Assembly (NCBI RefSeq): GCF_003850045.1
Contig: NZ_RQJX01000004.1
Coordinates: forward strand, 124,001 to 188,000
Direction of reading: 5' to 3'
Origin: Aeromicrobium camelliae
GTDB taxonomy: Bacteria; Actinomycetota; Actinomycetes; Propionibacteriales; Nocardioidaceae
Length of the DNA: 64,000 nt
The notes beneath the pieces were generated by a model, which searched no databases, was not told the DNA's origin, and saw nothing but the letters and a program-made list of their open reading frames with translations. Of the stretch, positions 26,192-35,429 are shown piece after piece. A program made the position numbers and the translations under genes. Each line of letters opens with the position of its first letter. Position 1 is the stretch's first letter.

Positions 26192-27175
26192 ATGCGTGCT
26201 GTCGTGGTGAACGAGCCCGGAGGACCCGAGGCCCTGGAGGTCGTCGACGTACCCATCCCCCAACCCGGACCCGGCGAGGTGCTGCTCCGGGTCGCGTCGG
26301 CCGGCGTGAACCGGGCGGACGTCCTCCAACGCCAGGGCCACTACGATCCGCCCGAGGGCGCCACGCGTGTGCTCGGCCTCGAGTGCGCCGGCGAGGTCGT
26401 CGCGGTCGGTGAGGGGGTGGGCGATCAGGAGATCGGCACCCAGGTCTGCGCTCTGCTCACCGGCGGCGGATACGCGGACTACGTGGCCGTGCCGATCGGG
26501 CAGATCGCTCCGATCCCGGAGGGCGTCGACCTCGTGACCGCCGGCGGCCTCATGGAGACCTACGCGACCGTCTGGTCGAACGTCTTCATGATTGGCCGGC
26601 TGCAACCCGGTGAGACGCTCCTGGTCCACGGTGGCGCCAGCGGCATCGGAACGACGGCGATCCAGGTCGCCAAGGCCTTCGGCGCCCGCGTCGTCACGAC
26701 GGTCGGTTCGCCGGAGAAGGCCGAGTTCTGCCGCGAACTGGGGGCGGACCTCGTGATCGACTACCGCCAGGAGGACTTCGTCGAGGTCATGCGTGACGCG
26801 GGGGTGCGCGCCGACGTCATCCTCGACATCATCGGCGCCAAGTACCTGGCGCGGAACATCGCCGCGTTGAACACGTCCGGACGCCTCGTCGTGATCGGGC
26901 TGCAGGGCGGCATCAAGGGCGAACTCAACCTCGGTGCCCTCCTCGCCAAGCGCGCCGCCGTGACGGCCACGTCGCTGCGCGCCCGGCCGTCCGGGGAGAA
27001 GACCACCATCGTCCAGCAGATGACCGGCCAGGTCTGGCCGCTCATCGCCGACAAGGTCGTGCGGCCGATCGTGCATGCGACGATGCCGCTCGAGGACGTC
27101 GCCCGCGCACACCAGGTGATGGAGGAGTCCAGCCACCGCGGCAAGCTGATCCTCACCCTGAACGGCGAGGACTGA
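26192..27175 (+). CDS. NAD(P)H-quinone oxidoreductase, PIG3/QOR type
   Basis: 327 residues of the zinc-independent medium-chain dehydrogenase class. It begins MRAVVVNEPGGPEALEVVDV; the substrate domain contains GVNRADVLQRQGHYDPP and the cofactor loop is HGGASGIGTTAIQVAKA. The zinc ligands of alcohol dehydrogenases are absent. It probably reduces quinones or enones with NADPH. TACGGT lies 6 bp before the ATG, a leaderless pattern. Confidence 0.92.
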   Translation: MRAVVVNEPGGPEALEVVDVPIPQPGPGEVLLRVASAGVNRADVLQRQGHYDPPEGATRVLGLECAGEVVAVGEGVGDQEIGTQVCALLTGGGYADYVAVPIGQIAPIPEGVDLVTAGGLMETYATVWSNVFMIGRLQPGETLLVHGGASGIGTTAIQVAKAFGARVVTTVGSPEKAEFCRELGADLVIDYRQEDFVEVMRDAGVRADVILDIIGAKYLARNIAALNTSGRLVVIGLQGGIKGELNLGALLAKRAAVTATSLRARPSGEKTTIVQQMTGQVWPLIADKVVRPIVHATMPLEDVARAHQVMEESSHRGKLILTLNGED

Positions 27176-27192
27176 GCGCCTAGTCTGGGGGC

Positions 27193-27723
27193 ATGAGCGA
27201 CGACCACGTGATCGACCCCAGCGGCCAGCCGATCGCCGTGCCGGAGGACACCGACAACTCCCGCACCGCTCTGAGCGATCTGGTCGAGCAGCCGGCCAAG
27301 GTCATGCGCATCGGCGGCATGATCCGGCAGCTTCTCGACGAGGTGAAGTCGGCTCCGCTGGACGAGGCGAGCCGCTCGCGACTGCGCGAGATCTACGAGC
27401 AGTCGATCGCCGAGCTGAAGGACGGACTCGCTCCCGAACTGGTGGACGAGCTCGAACGACTCAGCCTCCCCTTCGACGCCGACTCTCCCACCGAGGCAGA
27501 GCTGCGCATCGCTCAGGCCCAGCTGGTCGGCTGGCTCGAGGGACTTTTCCATGGCATTCAGGCCGCCCTCTACGCGCAGCAGGTGCAGGCCCAGACGCAG
27601 TTCGCCAACATGCGGCTCGCACTACCGGCTGAGGGCGCGCGGCCGGGACAGCAGCCCGCGGCGCGCGGCGAGTCGCAGCCGGACCGGTCGGACGTCGCCG
27701 GTTCCGGCGGCATGTACCTCTGA
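27193..27723 (+). CDS. bpa: Bacterial proteasome activator (Bpa/PafE family)
   Basis: 176 residues. The middle is a four-helix-type region (AKVMRIGGMIRQLLDEVKSAPLDEASRSRLREIYE and onward) and the Gly-rich tail ends SGGMYL. In Bpa the C-terminal hydrophobic-Tyr-X motif docks into the 20S proteasome; M-Y-L fits it, although mycobacterial Bpa ends in GQYL. Bpa forms ATP-independent rings that feed unfolded proteins to the proteasome. TAGTCT lies 6 bp before the ATG (leaderless). The proteasome genes themselves are outside the window. Confidence 0.92.
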   Translation: MSDDHVIDPSGQPIAVPEDTDNSRTALSDLVEQPAKVMRIGGMIRQLLDEVKSAPLDEASRSRLREIYEQSIAELKDGLAPELVDELERLSLPFDADSPTEAELRIAQAQLVGWLEGLFHGIQAALYAQQVQAQTQFANMRLALPAEGARPGQQPAARGESQPDRSDVAGSGGMYL

Positions 27724-27724
27724 C

Positions 27725-28312
27725 TCACTGAGGCGCGGTCCACCGCGGGTCGCGTCCGGCCAGGCCGAGCACCCGGTCGAACAGCGGAGCGTCGTCCGCG
27801 ACGGGCACCACCGGGCCGAAGAGCCCCTCGCGTCCACGCCCTTCGGGGTCCTCCGCGTCCGGGCTCACGATCGGCACTATCGCCTCGGCCTCGTCTTCGG
27901 AGACCTGATAGTCCTGACCCGTGGCGCGCGCGAGGTCCCAGCCATGCAGCAGCACCTCGTCGAGTGCCACGAGACCGCAGACATGCGCGGGAAGCTCCAC
28001 TCCCCCGGCCATCGTCATGCCGTCCCAGGCGGCAGGGTCCTCCCACGCGGCGGCCAGCTCGACGAGCCGCTCGTGCAGCAGGGCGCGCCACTCGTCGGGC
28101 AGCGGAGCGTCGACCGGCTCCGGCGGTGTAGCCGTGGTCGGCCCTCGCACCTTGCGGGCGGCGTCGCGGAACGCGATCGACAACCCGAGCAGATGATGAA
28201 TGAGCCGCGTGACGTCGACTTCTGGGGAGGGCGTCGGCGCGTTCAGCTGCTCGTCCGCCACCGCGCACGCGACCGCTGAGGTCCGGCTGACGGCGAGGCG
28301 CAGATCGTTCAT
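27725..28312 (-). CDS. TIGR03086-type DinB-like metal-binding protein
   Basis: 195 residues resembling the mycothiol-dependent maleylpyruvate isomerase N-terminal/DinB-like family of actinobacteria. Typical stretches are VTRLIHHLLGL and DEVLLHGWDLARATG, whose His residues can bind a metal. Substrate unknown; mycothiol-dependent detoxification is the usual guess. GAGGAG directly precedes ATG 28312. Its stop is 1 bp from the bpa stop, in convergent orientation. Confidence 0.82.
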   Translation of the reverse strand: MNDLRLAVSRTSAVACAVADEQLNAPTPSPEVDVTRLIHHLLGLSIAFRDAARKVRGPTTATPPEPVDAPLPDEWRALLHERLVELAAAWEDPAAWDGMTMAGGVELPAHVCGLVALDEVLLHGWDLARATGQDYQVSEDEAEAIVPIVSPDAEDPEGRGREGLFGPVVPVADDAPLFDRVLGLAGRDPRWTAPQ

Positions 28313-28344
28313 CTCCTCACATCAGCAGACCCGATGGGTGGTGT

Positions 28345-29130
28345 CTAGCCCAGATAGCGGGAGAGTTCGGCGGCGAGGCCGTCCTCGTCGATGCTTCCCG
28401 TGACGTCGTCGGCGACATCGCGCACCTCGTCGGGCGCCTGGCCCATCGCGACGCCCCGCCCGGCCCACTGCAGCATCTCGATGTCGTTGCGCCCGTCGCC
28501 GACCGCGAGGACATCCTCGGCCGTGTAGCCGCGGACCTCGCACACGTACTCCAGGCCCGACGCCTTGGAGACCCCGACCGGGGCGAGGTCGAGCCAGGCG
28601 CTGTAGCCGATGAAGTAGTTCGTGTCCTCGAGACCCAGATCGGCCACGAGGGCGTGGAACTCCTCGGCGTCGTGCTCGGGTGCCCGGATGATGACGCGGC
28701 TGACAGGCTCGCTGACGAGGGCGTCGACGTCCTCGACGACGATGCGTCCGTTGATCTCGCCCTCGGGGAAGGGCTGCGAGACGCGGAAGCCGACACCGAC
28801 CTCCTCGACGGCGACGAGCGCGTCCGGCATCTTGTCCAGGACGCGCGCGACCGCCTCACGAGCGTCGAAGGTCACCGAGTGCACGACCCGGAACGGGTCG
28901 ACCTCGAACACGACCGAGCCGTTGCTGGCGACGGCGAGACCATCGTTGATGCCGAGCTTGCCGAGGACGTCGTACACGCCCGGTGCCGAGCGCCCCGTCG
29001 CGATGACGATCTCGGAGCCGGCGTCGCGCATGGCCAAGATGGCCTTGCCGACGCCCTCGGTCATGAAGTTCTGGCCGTCGACGATGGTGCCGTCGACGTC
29101 GAGGGCGACGAGCTTGGGAACCCAGGTCAT
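28345..29130 (-). CDS. HAD-superfamily (Cof-type) phosphatase
   Basis: 261 residues. HAD motif I is [13 protein letters not shown], motif II IATGRS and motif [17 protein letters not shown]; the cap is of the Cof (C2) type. Such enzymes dephosphorylate sugar phosphates or cofactors with low specificity. ATG 29130 overlaps the serS stop by 4 bp, so it is translated with seryl-tRNA synthetase, an arrangement common in actinobacteria. Confidence 0.92.
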   Translation of the reverse strand: MTWVPKLVALDVDGTIVDGQNFMTEGVGKAILAMRDAGSEIVIATGRSAPGVYDVLGKLGINDGLAVASNGSVVFEVDPFRVVHSVTFDAREAVARVLDKMPDALVAVEEVGVGFRVSQPFPEGEINGRIVVEDVDALVSEPVSRVIIRAPEHDAEEFHALVADLGLEDTNYFIGYSAWLDLAPVGVSKASGLEYVCEVRGYTAEDVLAVGDGRNDIEMLQWAGRGVAMGQAPDEVRDVADDVTGSIDEDGLAAELSRYLG

Positions 29131-30395
29131 GAGCGCGGCTCCAGCACCTCGCCGAGCAGCGGGTGCAGTACCGCGGGCAGACGGACCGAACCGTCGGCCT
29201 GCTGGCCGTTCTCGAGCAGGGCCACGATCGTGCGGGTCATCGCGCACAGCGTGCCGTTGAGCGTCGCAGCCGGCACGGTGCCCTCCTCGCCTCGGACGCG
29301 GATGTCGAGGCGCCGGGACTGGAACTGGGTGCAGTTGGAGGCCGAGGACACCTCGCGGTACTTGCCCTGCGTCGGGATCCACGCCTCGCAGTCGAATTTG
29401 CGGATGGCCGAGAGCCCGAGGTCACCGGCGGCGACGTCGATGACGCGGTACGGCAGCTCCAGGGCGTCGAGCCACGCCTTCTCCCACCCGAGGAGACGCT
29501 CGTGCTCGGCGTAGGACTCCTCCTCGGTCGTGTAGACGAACATCTCGACCTTGTCGAACCAGTGGACGCGGAAGATGCCGCGCGTGTCCTTGCCGTAGGA
29601 GCCTGCCTCCCGGCGGAAACACGGGCTGAAGGCGGCGTAGCGGCGCGGCAGCGACTCGGGATCGAGGATCTCGTCGCTGTGGTACGCCGCGAGCGGCACC
29701 TCCGACGTGCCGACGAGGTAGAGGTCGTCCTTCTCGAGGTGGTAGACGTCGTCGGCCGCCTGACCGAGGAAGCCGGTGCCCTCCATCGCCTCGGGCTTGA
29801 CCAGCGCCGGTGGGATGACGGGGGTGAAGCCCCACTCGGCGGCCTTGCTCATCGCCAGCTGCGTCAGGGCGAGTTCGAGCTGCGCACCGAGACCGGTGAG
29901 GAAGTAGAACCGCGAGCCGCTGACCTTCGCGCCACGCTCCACGTCGATCGCGCCGAGCATCTCGCCGAGCTCGAGGTGGTCGCGCGGCTCGAAGCCCTCG
30001 GCCGCGAAGTCGCGCGGCGTGCCGTGGGTCTCGAGCACGACGAAGTCGTCCTCCCCGCCCTCCGGCGCCTGCTCGGACGCGAGGTTCGGGACCGACTTCA
30101 TGAGCTGGGTGAAGTGGGCCGCGGCCTCGTTCTGGGCGGCTTCGGCGCTCTTGACCTGGGTGCTGAGCTCCTTGGTGCGGGTCAACAACGCCTGCTTCTC
30201 CTCGCCCTGGGCCTTGGCGACCTGCTTGCCCAGCCCCTTCTGCTCCGATCGCAGCGCCTCGAACTCGGCGATCGAGGACCGACGACGCTCGTCCGCAGCG
30301 ATCAGCTCATCGACGATCGCATCGGACTCGCCGCGACGCCGCTGGGCGGCGCGGAGGAGGTCGGGCTGGTCACGAAGCACGCGGGGATCGATCAC
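29127..30395 (-). CDS. serS: Serine--tRNA ligase
   Basis: 422 residues. It charges tRNA-Ser. An N-terminal antiparallel coiled-coil arm (about residues 30-105) recognises the long variable arm, and the class II catalytic core includes motif 2 ([30 protein letters not shown]) and motif 3 ([22 protein letters not shown]). GTG 30395 lies 6 bp downstream of TAGGCT on the minus strand, so the mRNA is probably leaderless. Two tRNA-Ser genes lie within 7 kb. Confidence 0.97.
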   Translation of the reverse strand: MIDPRVLRDQPDLLRAAQRRRGESDAIVDELIAADERRRSSIAEFEALRSEQKGLGKQVAKAQGEEKQALLTRTKELSTQVKSAEAAQNEAAAHFTQLMKSVPNLASEQAPEGGEDDFVVLETHGTPRDFAAEGFEPRDHLELGEMLGAIDVERGAKVSGSRFYFLTGLGAQLELALTQLAMSKAAEWGFTPVIPPALVKPEAMEGTGFLGQAADDVYHLEKDDLYLVGTSEVPLAAYHSDEILDPESLPRRYAAFSPCFRREAGSYGKDTRGIFRVHWFDKVEMFVYTTEEESYAEHERLLGWEKAWLDALELPYRVIDVAAGDLGLSAIRKFDCEAWIPTQGKYREVSSASNCTQFQSRRLDIRVRGEEGTVPAATLNGTLCAMTRTIVALLENGQQADGSVRLPAVLHPLLGEVLEPRS

Positions 30396-30488
30396 CCGCC
30401 CAGCCTATCGGCCGGGCCAGCGCGGCGAGCCCTGCTGGGTCTGGTCGTTTACGCTGTTCGGGCACTGCTCGCAGCAGGAAGGAGAACC

Positions 30489-32099
30489 GTGGCGATCGAC
30501 GTTCGCCGTGCCGACCCCGACCGCGGATGGCAGATCCCGGTCTTCCTCGGCGTCCTGGGCGTCCTCTTCGCGGTCCCCGCACTCGGCCTCGCGTCCGGCT
30601 GGGACGCCCAACTCGACCTCGACGCCAGCGTCGCCGACGCGGCGTACCGGTTCAGCAGCGACCGCCCCTGGTTCGTCGACGTCCTCGAGGTCGTGGCCGC
30701 CCTGTTCAGCACGGTCGGCATCGCCGTCGTCCTCGCCCTGCTCCTGGTCTGGATGCTCGTCCGGCGCGAGGGTGCGGTGGCTGCCTGGATCGTCGTCACC
30801 GGCCTCGTCGTCCTGGCCGGCAATCCGCTGCTCAAGCTCGTCTTCGACCGCGACCGACCGTTCTGGGTCGAGCCTCTCCACGAGATCGGCGGCCATTCGT
30901 TCCCCAGCGGCCACGCCTCGGGCTCCGGCATGCTCTTCACCGTCATCTCGCTGCTGACCATCATCAGCACCGGACGAGGGTGGAAGCGACGGCTGCTGCT
31001 GACGGTGTGGACACTCCTGGCGCTGGGCGTGGCGGCGAGCCGCGTCTTCCTCGGGGTCCACTACCTCAGCGATGTCGTGGCCGGCCTGGCGATCGGCTCG
31101 TTCGCGGCCTGTGTCGCGTGGTTGCTCATCGTGCGAGGCAAAGGCCGGCTCCCGTCCGAACAGGCGATCGCCACCGGGTCGGGCGCCCACACGTCCGCGG
31201 TGATCCTCAACCCCTCCAAGGTCGGCGACGTCGCGGAGTTCCGCGCCAAGGTCAGCCAGGTCGCGGCCGCACACGGCTGGAACGAGCCGCGATGGTACGA
31301 GACGACCGTGGAGGACCCAGGCCACGGGCAGACCCGCGCTGCCATCGCCGCGGGTGTCGACCTCGTCGTCGCGGCGGGCGGAGACGGCACCGTGCGCGCC
31401 GTGTGCGAGGAGGCGGCGCGGACCGGGGTCGCGGTGGGCATCCTGCCGCACGGCACCGGCAACCTGCTCGCACGCAACCTCGACATCCCGGTCAACACGC
31501 GCGACGCTCTCGACGTCGTCTTCGGCGGCCAGGACCGCGCCATCGACCTCGCGACCTTCCGCACCGACGGCGAGACCGACTCGGTCTTCCTCGTGATGGC
31601 CGGCCTCGGCATGGACGCGATGATCATGTCCGGCGTCAACGACGAGCTGAAGAAGAAGGTCGGCTTCCTCGCCTACTTCGTCTCCGGCATGAAGGCGCTG
31701 GCGTTCCCACGGACGAAGGTGACGATCACCATCGACGACGAGGAGCCCGTGACCTTCAAGGCGCGCACGGTCGTCGTGGGCAACGTCGGCTTCCTCCAGG
31801 GCGGCATCCCACTCCTCCCCCAGGCCGAGATCGACGACGGCATGCTCGACGTCGTGGTCGTCGCCCCCAAGCGCTTCCTCGGCTGGCTCGCCATCGTCGC
31901 CCGCGTCATGACCCGCCGCCCGACCAACGACAAGCGTCTGAGCCGCCTGTGCGGCGAACGTGTGCACATCGTCGCCGAGCGCACGGTGCCGATGCAGCTC
32001 GACGGCGACGGCGTCGGCGAGGCCAGCGAGATCACCGCCGAGGTGCACCAGGGGGTCGTGCTCGTGCGCGTTCCCGTCGACCTCGCGCCCGTGCGCTGA
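30489..32099 (+). CDS. PAP2 phosphatase fused to a diacylglycerol/lipid kinase
   Basis: 536 residues with two enzymes in one chain. Residues 1 to about 215: a multi-helix PAP2 acid phosphatase with the three motifs KLVFDRDRP, SFPSGH and SRVFLGVHYLSD. Residues about 230-536: a DAGK_cat/YegS-type lipid kinase with the nucleotide loop AAGGDGTVRAV and GILPHGTGNLLARNLDIP. The two halves catalyse opposing reactions on lipid phosphates, placing it at the membrane. GTG 30489 is set by the AAGGAG 6-10 bases upstream. Upstream in-frame sequence is the antisense shadow of serS. Confidence 0.93.
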   Translation: MAIDVRRADPDRGWQIPVFLGVLGVLFAVPALGLASGWDAQLDLDASVADAAYRFSSDRPWFVDVLEVVAALFSTVGIAVVLALLLVWMLVRREGAVAAWIVVTGLVVLAGNPLLKLVFDRDRPFWVEPLHEIGGHSFPSGHASGSGMLFTVISLLTIISTGRGWKRRLLLTVWTLLALGVAASRVFLGVHYLSDVVAGLAIGSFAACVAWLLIVRGKGRLPSEQAIATGSGAHTSAVILNPSKVGDVAEFRAKVSQVAAAHGWNEPRWYETTVEDPGHGQTRAAIAAGVDLVVAAGGDGTVRAVCEEAARTGVAVGILPHGTGNLLARNLDIPVNTRDALDVVFGGQDRAIDLATFRTDGETDSVFLVMAGLGMDAMIMSGVNDELKKKVGFLAYFVSGMKALAFPRTKVTITIDDEEPVTFKARTVVVGNVGFLQGGIPLLPQAEIDDGMLDVVVVAPKRFLGWLAIVARVMTRRPTNDKRLSRLCGERVHIVAERTVPMQLDGDGVGEASEITAEVHQGVVLVRVPVDLAPVR

Positions 32100-32122
32100 C
32101 CGACTGCTTCCCGACGCAGCCG

Positions 32123-34627
32123 TCAGTGGCCGGGGACGATGGCCGAGATGACGGTGCCGTCGGCGCGGCGGCGACCGGCGACCGGCGGCGGGTTGCCCTC
32201 CAGGCGCGGGCCCTGACCGTCGAGCGGCACGATGACCGGGTCGCCCGACGGGACCTCGATCTCCTTGCCCCGCACCACGATGGTGGGTGTCACCACGACT
32301 CCGTCCGCGTCCGCGCCCTCCTCCTCGAGGAACAGCTCGAGCTCGTCGTGACGCACGGTCACCCGGACACGCTGCCCCCGCAGGGTCAGGCGGAAGACCA
32401 GTTGCTCCCAGCCGTCCGGCAGGCGCGGATCCAGGGTGAAGACGCCGTTGTGGTCCCGGAAGCCGCCGAAGCCGCCCACGAGCGCGCTCCAGACGCCACC
32501 GGTCGAGGCGACGTGGACGCCGTCGCTGGCGTTGCGGTGCCGGTCGGCGAGATCGACGAAGAGCGCGCCGAGGAAGTACCGCAGCGCCAGGTCGTGGTAG
32601 CCGACCTCCGCAGCGATGATCGACTGCACGACGCCCGACAGGGTGGAGTCGCCGGTCGTGATCGGGTCGTAGTACTCGAAATTCGCGCGCTTCTGCTCGG
32701 CGGTGAAGTGGTCGCCCTGCAGGTAGAGCGCGAGCACCACGTCGGCCTGCTTGATGACCTGGAAACGGTAGATCACCAGCGGGTGGAAGTTCAGCAGCAG
32801 AGGGCGCTGATCGAGCGGCGTGTGGTCGAGGTCCCACACCTCCCGCTCGAGAAAGTGCTGATCCTGCGGGTGGATGCCCATGTGCTCGTCGAACGGGATG
32901 GCCATGTCACGCGCGGCGCGCTCCCAGTCCTCGACTTCGGTCTCGTCGAGCTTGAGCCGGGTGACGAGCCGGGTGTAGCTGTCCCCGTCGCGCTCGGCCA
33001 GTTCGCGCACCGCTCGGGCGGCCGCTTGCAGGTTGAAGCGGGCCATGACGTTGGTGAAGAGGTTGTCGTTGACGACCGTGGTGTACTCGTCGGGCCCGGT
33101 GACGCTGTGGATGTGGAAGGTGCCTTCCTCCTCGTCACGCCAGAAGCCGAGATCGACCCACATGCGCGCCGTCTCGACGAGCACGTCGATGCCCGCACGG
33201 TTGAGGAAGTCGGTGTCGCCGGTGGCCCCGAGATACTGCGTCAGCGCGTACGCGACGTCGGCGTCGATGTGGTACTGCGCCGTGCCCGCCGCGTAGTACG
33301 CCGACGCTTCCTCGCCGTTGATGGTGCGCCACGGGAACAGCGCCCCACGCTGCGACATCTCGCGCGCCCTCCGCCGCGCGGCGTCGAGCAGTGAGTACCG
33401 GAATCGCAGGGCGTTTCTGGCCCATTGCGGCGATGTGTAGGTGAGGAACGGCAGGACGTAGATCTCGGTGTCCCAGAAGTAGTGGCCGCTGTAGCCGGAG
33501 CCGGTGACGCCCTTGGCGGGGATGCCCTGGCCTTCAGCGCGAGCCGCAGCCTGCGCGACCTGGAACAGGTTCCACCGCACCGCCTGCTGGACGGCGGGCT
33601 GTCCGCTGATCTCGACGTCGGAACGTGCCCAGAAATCGTCGAGCCAGGCACGCTGCGCCTCGAACTGCCGCTGCAGCCCCTCGCTCTTGGCGCGGTCCAG
33701 GGTGCGTCGGCAGCGGTCCACCAGTTCGCGCGGCGGAACGCCCCGCGACGTGTGGTAGGCGACGTACTTGACCAACCGGATCGGCTTGCCGGGCTGCGCG
33801 TTGACCCGGTAGGTGATCTTGGCGAGGTCGTCGTCGACCTGGACGCTCTGGTCCCACTCGTTGTCGGTCTCGAAGAGATGATCGGCGGCGACACCCAGGG
33901 TCATCCCGCTGTCGACGCACCGGTAGCCCAGCACGACGCGACCGTCGGCCGCGCTGCCCCAGCTGTACTTCGGTTCGAGGACGCGACGGCTGAAGGTGTC
34001 GGACTTGCGTGGATCGTGTCCTTCGCCCATCGCCTTGGAGCGCACGTGGTACTCGTCCTCGCCGTCCTGGCGGTTCAGCACCTGCGACGAGATGGCGATC
34101 GGCGCGCTCTCGTCGAGCAGCTCGACGTCGAACGTCATGACCGCGAGGTGGCGCTGGGTGAACGACACCATCCGCTGCGTCGACACCCGGACGCGCTTGC
34201 CGCTGGGGGTGCGCCACAGGATGTCGCGCTGGAGCACACCGCTGCGGAAGTCCAGGAAGCGCTCGTATTCGAGCAGGTCGGCGATGCTCAACAGCAACGG
34301 CTCGTCGTCGACATAGAGCCGGATGATCTTGGCATCGGGGACGTTCACGATCGTCTGCCCGACCCGCGCGAAGCCGAACGCCTCCTCCGCGTGCTGGATC
34401 GGCCAGGTCTCGTGGAAGCCGTTGATGAACGTGCCGTGCGTATGCGAATCACGCCCCTCGACGACGTTGCCGCGCATGCCGAGGTAGCCGTTGCCGACCG
34501 CGAACAGCGTCTCGGTGACGCCGAGGTCCTCGTGCCGCGGGTAGGTCTCGACGAGGCGCCAGTCGTCGAGCGGGAAACGTCCGCGGTCGAGGAAGTCGTG
34601 GATCTGGGGCGCCTCGTGCGATGTCAT
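32123..34627 (-). CDS. Glycoside hydrolase family 65 disaccharide phosphorylase
   Basis: 834 residues, typical of GH65 maltose/trehalose/kojibiose phosphorylases. The N-terminal beta-sandwich contains LFAVGNGYLGMRGN. The catalytic alpha/alpha barrel has the general-acid Glu in VTGPDEYT near residue 513 and the phosphate region in YHDLALRYF and following. It splits an alpha-glucosyl disaccharide with phosphate to give beta-glucose-1-phosphate. Coupling to the beta-phosphoglucomutase-like gene (4-bp overlap) strongly supports a phosphorolytic route. The exact disaccharide cannot be told. Confidence 0.93.
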   Translation of the reverse strand: MTSHEAPQIHDFLDRGRFPLDDWRLVETYPRHEDLGVTETLFAVGNGYLGMRGNVVEGRDSHTHGTFINGFHETWPIQHAEEAFGFARVGQTIVNVPDAKIIRLYVDDEPLLLSIADLLEYERFLDFRSGVLQRDILWRTPSGKRVRVSTQRMVSFTQRHLAVMTFDVELLDESAPIAISSQVLNRQDGEDEYHVRSKAMGEGHDPRKSDTFSRRVLEPKYSWGSAADGRVVLGYRCVDSGMTLGVAADHLFETDNEWDQSVQVDDDLAKITYRVNAQPGKPIRLVKYVAYHTSRGVPPRELVDRCRRTLDRAKSEGLQRQFEAQRAWLDDFWARSDVEISGQPAVQQAVRWNLFQVAQAAARAEGQGIPAKGVTGSGYSGHYFWDTEIYVLPFLTYTSPQWARNALRFRYSLLDAARRRAREMSQRGALFPWRTINGEEASAYYAAGTAQYHIDADVAYALTQYLGATGDTDFLNRAGIDVLVETARMWVDLGFWRDEEEGTFHIHSVTGPDEYTTVVNDNLFTNVMARFNLQAAARAVRELAERDGDSYTRLVTRLKLDETEVEDWERAARDMAIPFDEHMGIHPQDQHFLEREVWDLDHTPLDQRPLLLNFHPLVIYRFQVIKQADVVLALYLQGDHFTAEQKRANFEYYDPITTGDSTLSGVVQSIIAAEVGYHDLALRYFLGALFVDLADRHRNASDGVHVASTGGVWSALVGGFGGFRDHNGVFTLDPRLPDGWEQLVFRLTLRGQRVRVTVRHDELELFLEEEGADADGVVVTPTIVVRGKEIEVPSGDPVIVPLDGQGPRLEGNPPPVAGRRRADGTVISAIVPGH

Positions 34628-35334
34628 GCGAGCTCCTCGAGGTCCTGCACGACGACATCGGCGCCGTTCTCCAGCAGTGCTTCGCGGCCCGCGCCGCGAT
34701 CGACGCCGACGACGAGACCGAACGCACCCGAGCGCCCGGCCTGGACGCCGGACACGGCGTCCTCGAGCACGACGGCACGGTCCTTGCTGACCCCGAGTTT
34801 CTTTGCGGCGTCCAGGAAGGTGTCCGGCTGCGGTTTGCCGGCGAGCTCCTCAGCCTCGGCGACGTTGCCGTCGACGATGACGGGGAAGAAATCGAGCATG
34901 CCTGCGGCGTCGAGCACCTTGCGAGCGTTACGCGAGCTGGAGACCACCGCGAGCTTGAGGCCACGCTCGGCCAACTGCTCGACGAGAAGCTTCGAACCGG
35001 GGTACACCTCGACACCCTCGGTCGCGAGCACCTTCTCGAAGGCGTCGTTCTTCCGGTTGCCCAGACCGCACACCGTGGTCGCGGACGGGGCGTCGGAAGG
35101 ATCACCGAAGGGCAACTCGATTCCCCGCGATGCGAGGAAGGACTGCACGCCCTCGTACCGCGGCTTGCCGTCGACGTAACGGAAGTAGTCATCGTCGGTG
35201 TACGGCGACTGGTCGTCGTAGCCGGCCAGGAAGTCGTTGAACATCCGATCCCAGGCGTGCATGTGGACCACGGCGGTCGGGGTGATCACTCCGTCGAGGT
35301 CAAACAATGCGGCGTCGAAGTCGCTCCAGTTCAC
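34624..35334 (-). CDS. Beta-phosphoglucomutase-like HAD protein
   Basis: 236 residues. HAD motif I reads ALFDLDGVITPTAVVH, with the second Asp replaced by the usual pattern of this family, and motif IV is VVLEDAVSGVQAG. It probably converts beta-glucose-1-phosphate, the product of the GH65 enzyme, to glucose-6-phosphate. GTG 35334 follows GGTGGA and excludes a longer reading of 20 codons. Both genes form an operon. Confidence 0.9.
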   Translation of the reverse strand: MNWSDFDAALFDLDGVITPTAVVHMHAWDRMFNDFLAGYDDQSPYTDDDYFRYVDGKPRYEGVQSFLASRGIELPFGDPSDAPSATTVCGLGNRKNDAFEKVLATEGVEVYPGSKLLVEQLAERGLKLAVVSSSRNARKVLDAAGMLDFFPVIVDGNVAEAEELAGKPQPDTFLDAAKKLGVSKDRAVVLEDAVSGVQAGRSGAFGLVVGVDRGAGREALLENGADVVVQDLEELA

Positions 35335-35429
35335 TCCACCAAGCGTACGGCCCGAGCGCCGACGGCGAAGCAGGAGCGCGGTGAGTCCGACCACCTTCCG
35401 TCACGAACTTTCGCGGGTAGATTGCGGAC

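Noticed and set aside
29163-30488. An open frame that would extend the PAP2-kinase protein by over 400 residues at its N-terminus
   Set aside because: It is the antisense frame of serS; the ribosome binding site at 30480 and the PAP2 domain start fix the true start at 30489.
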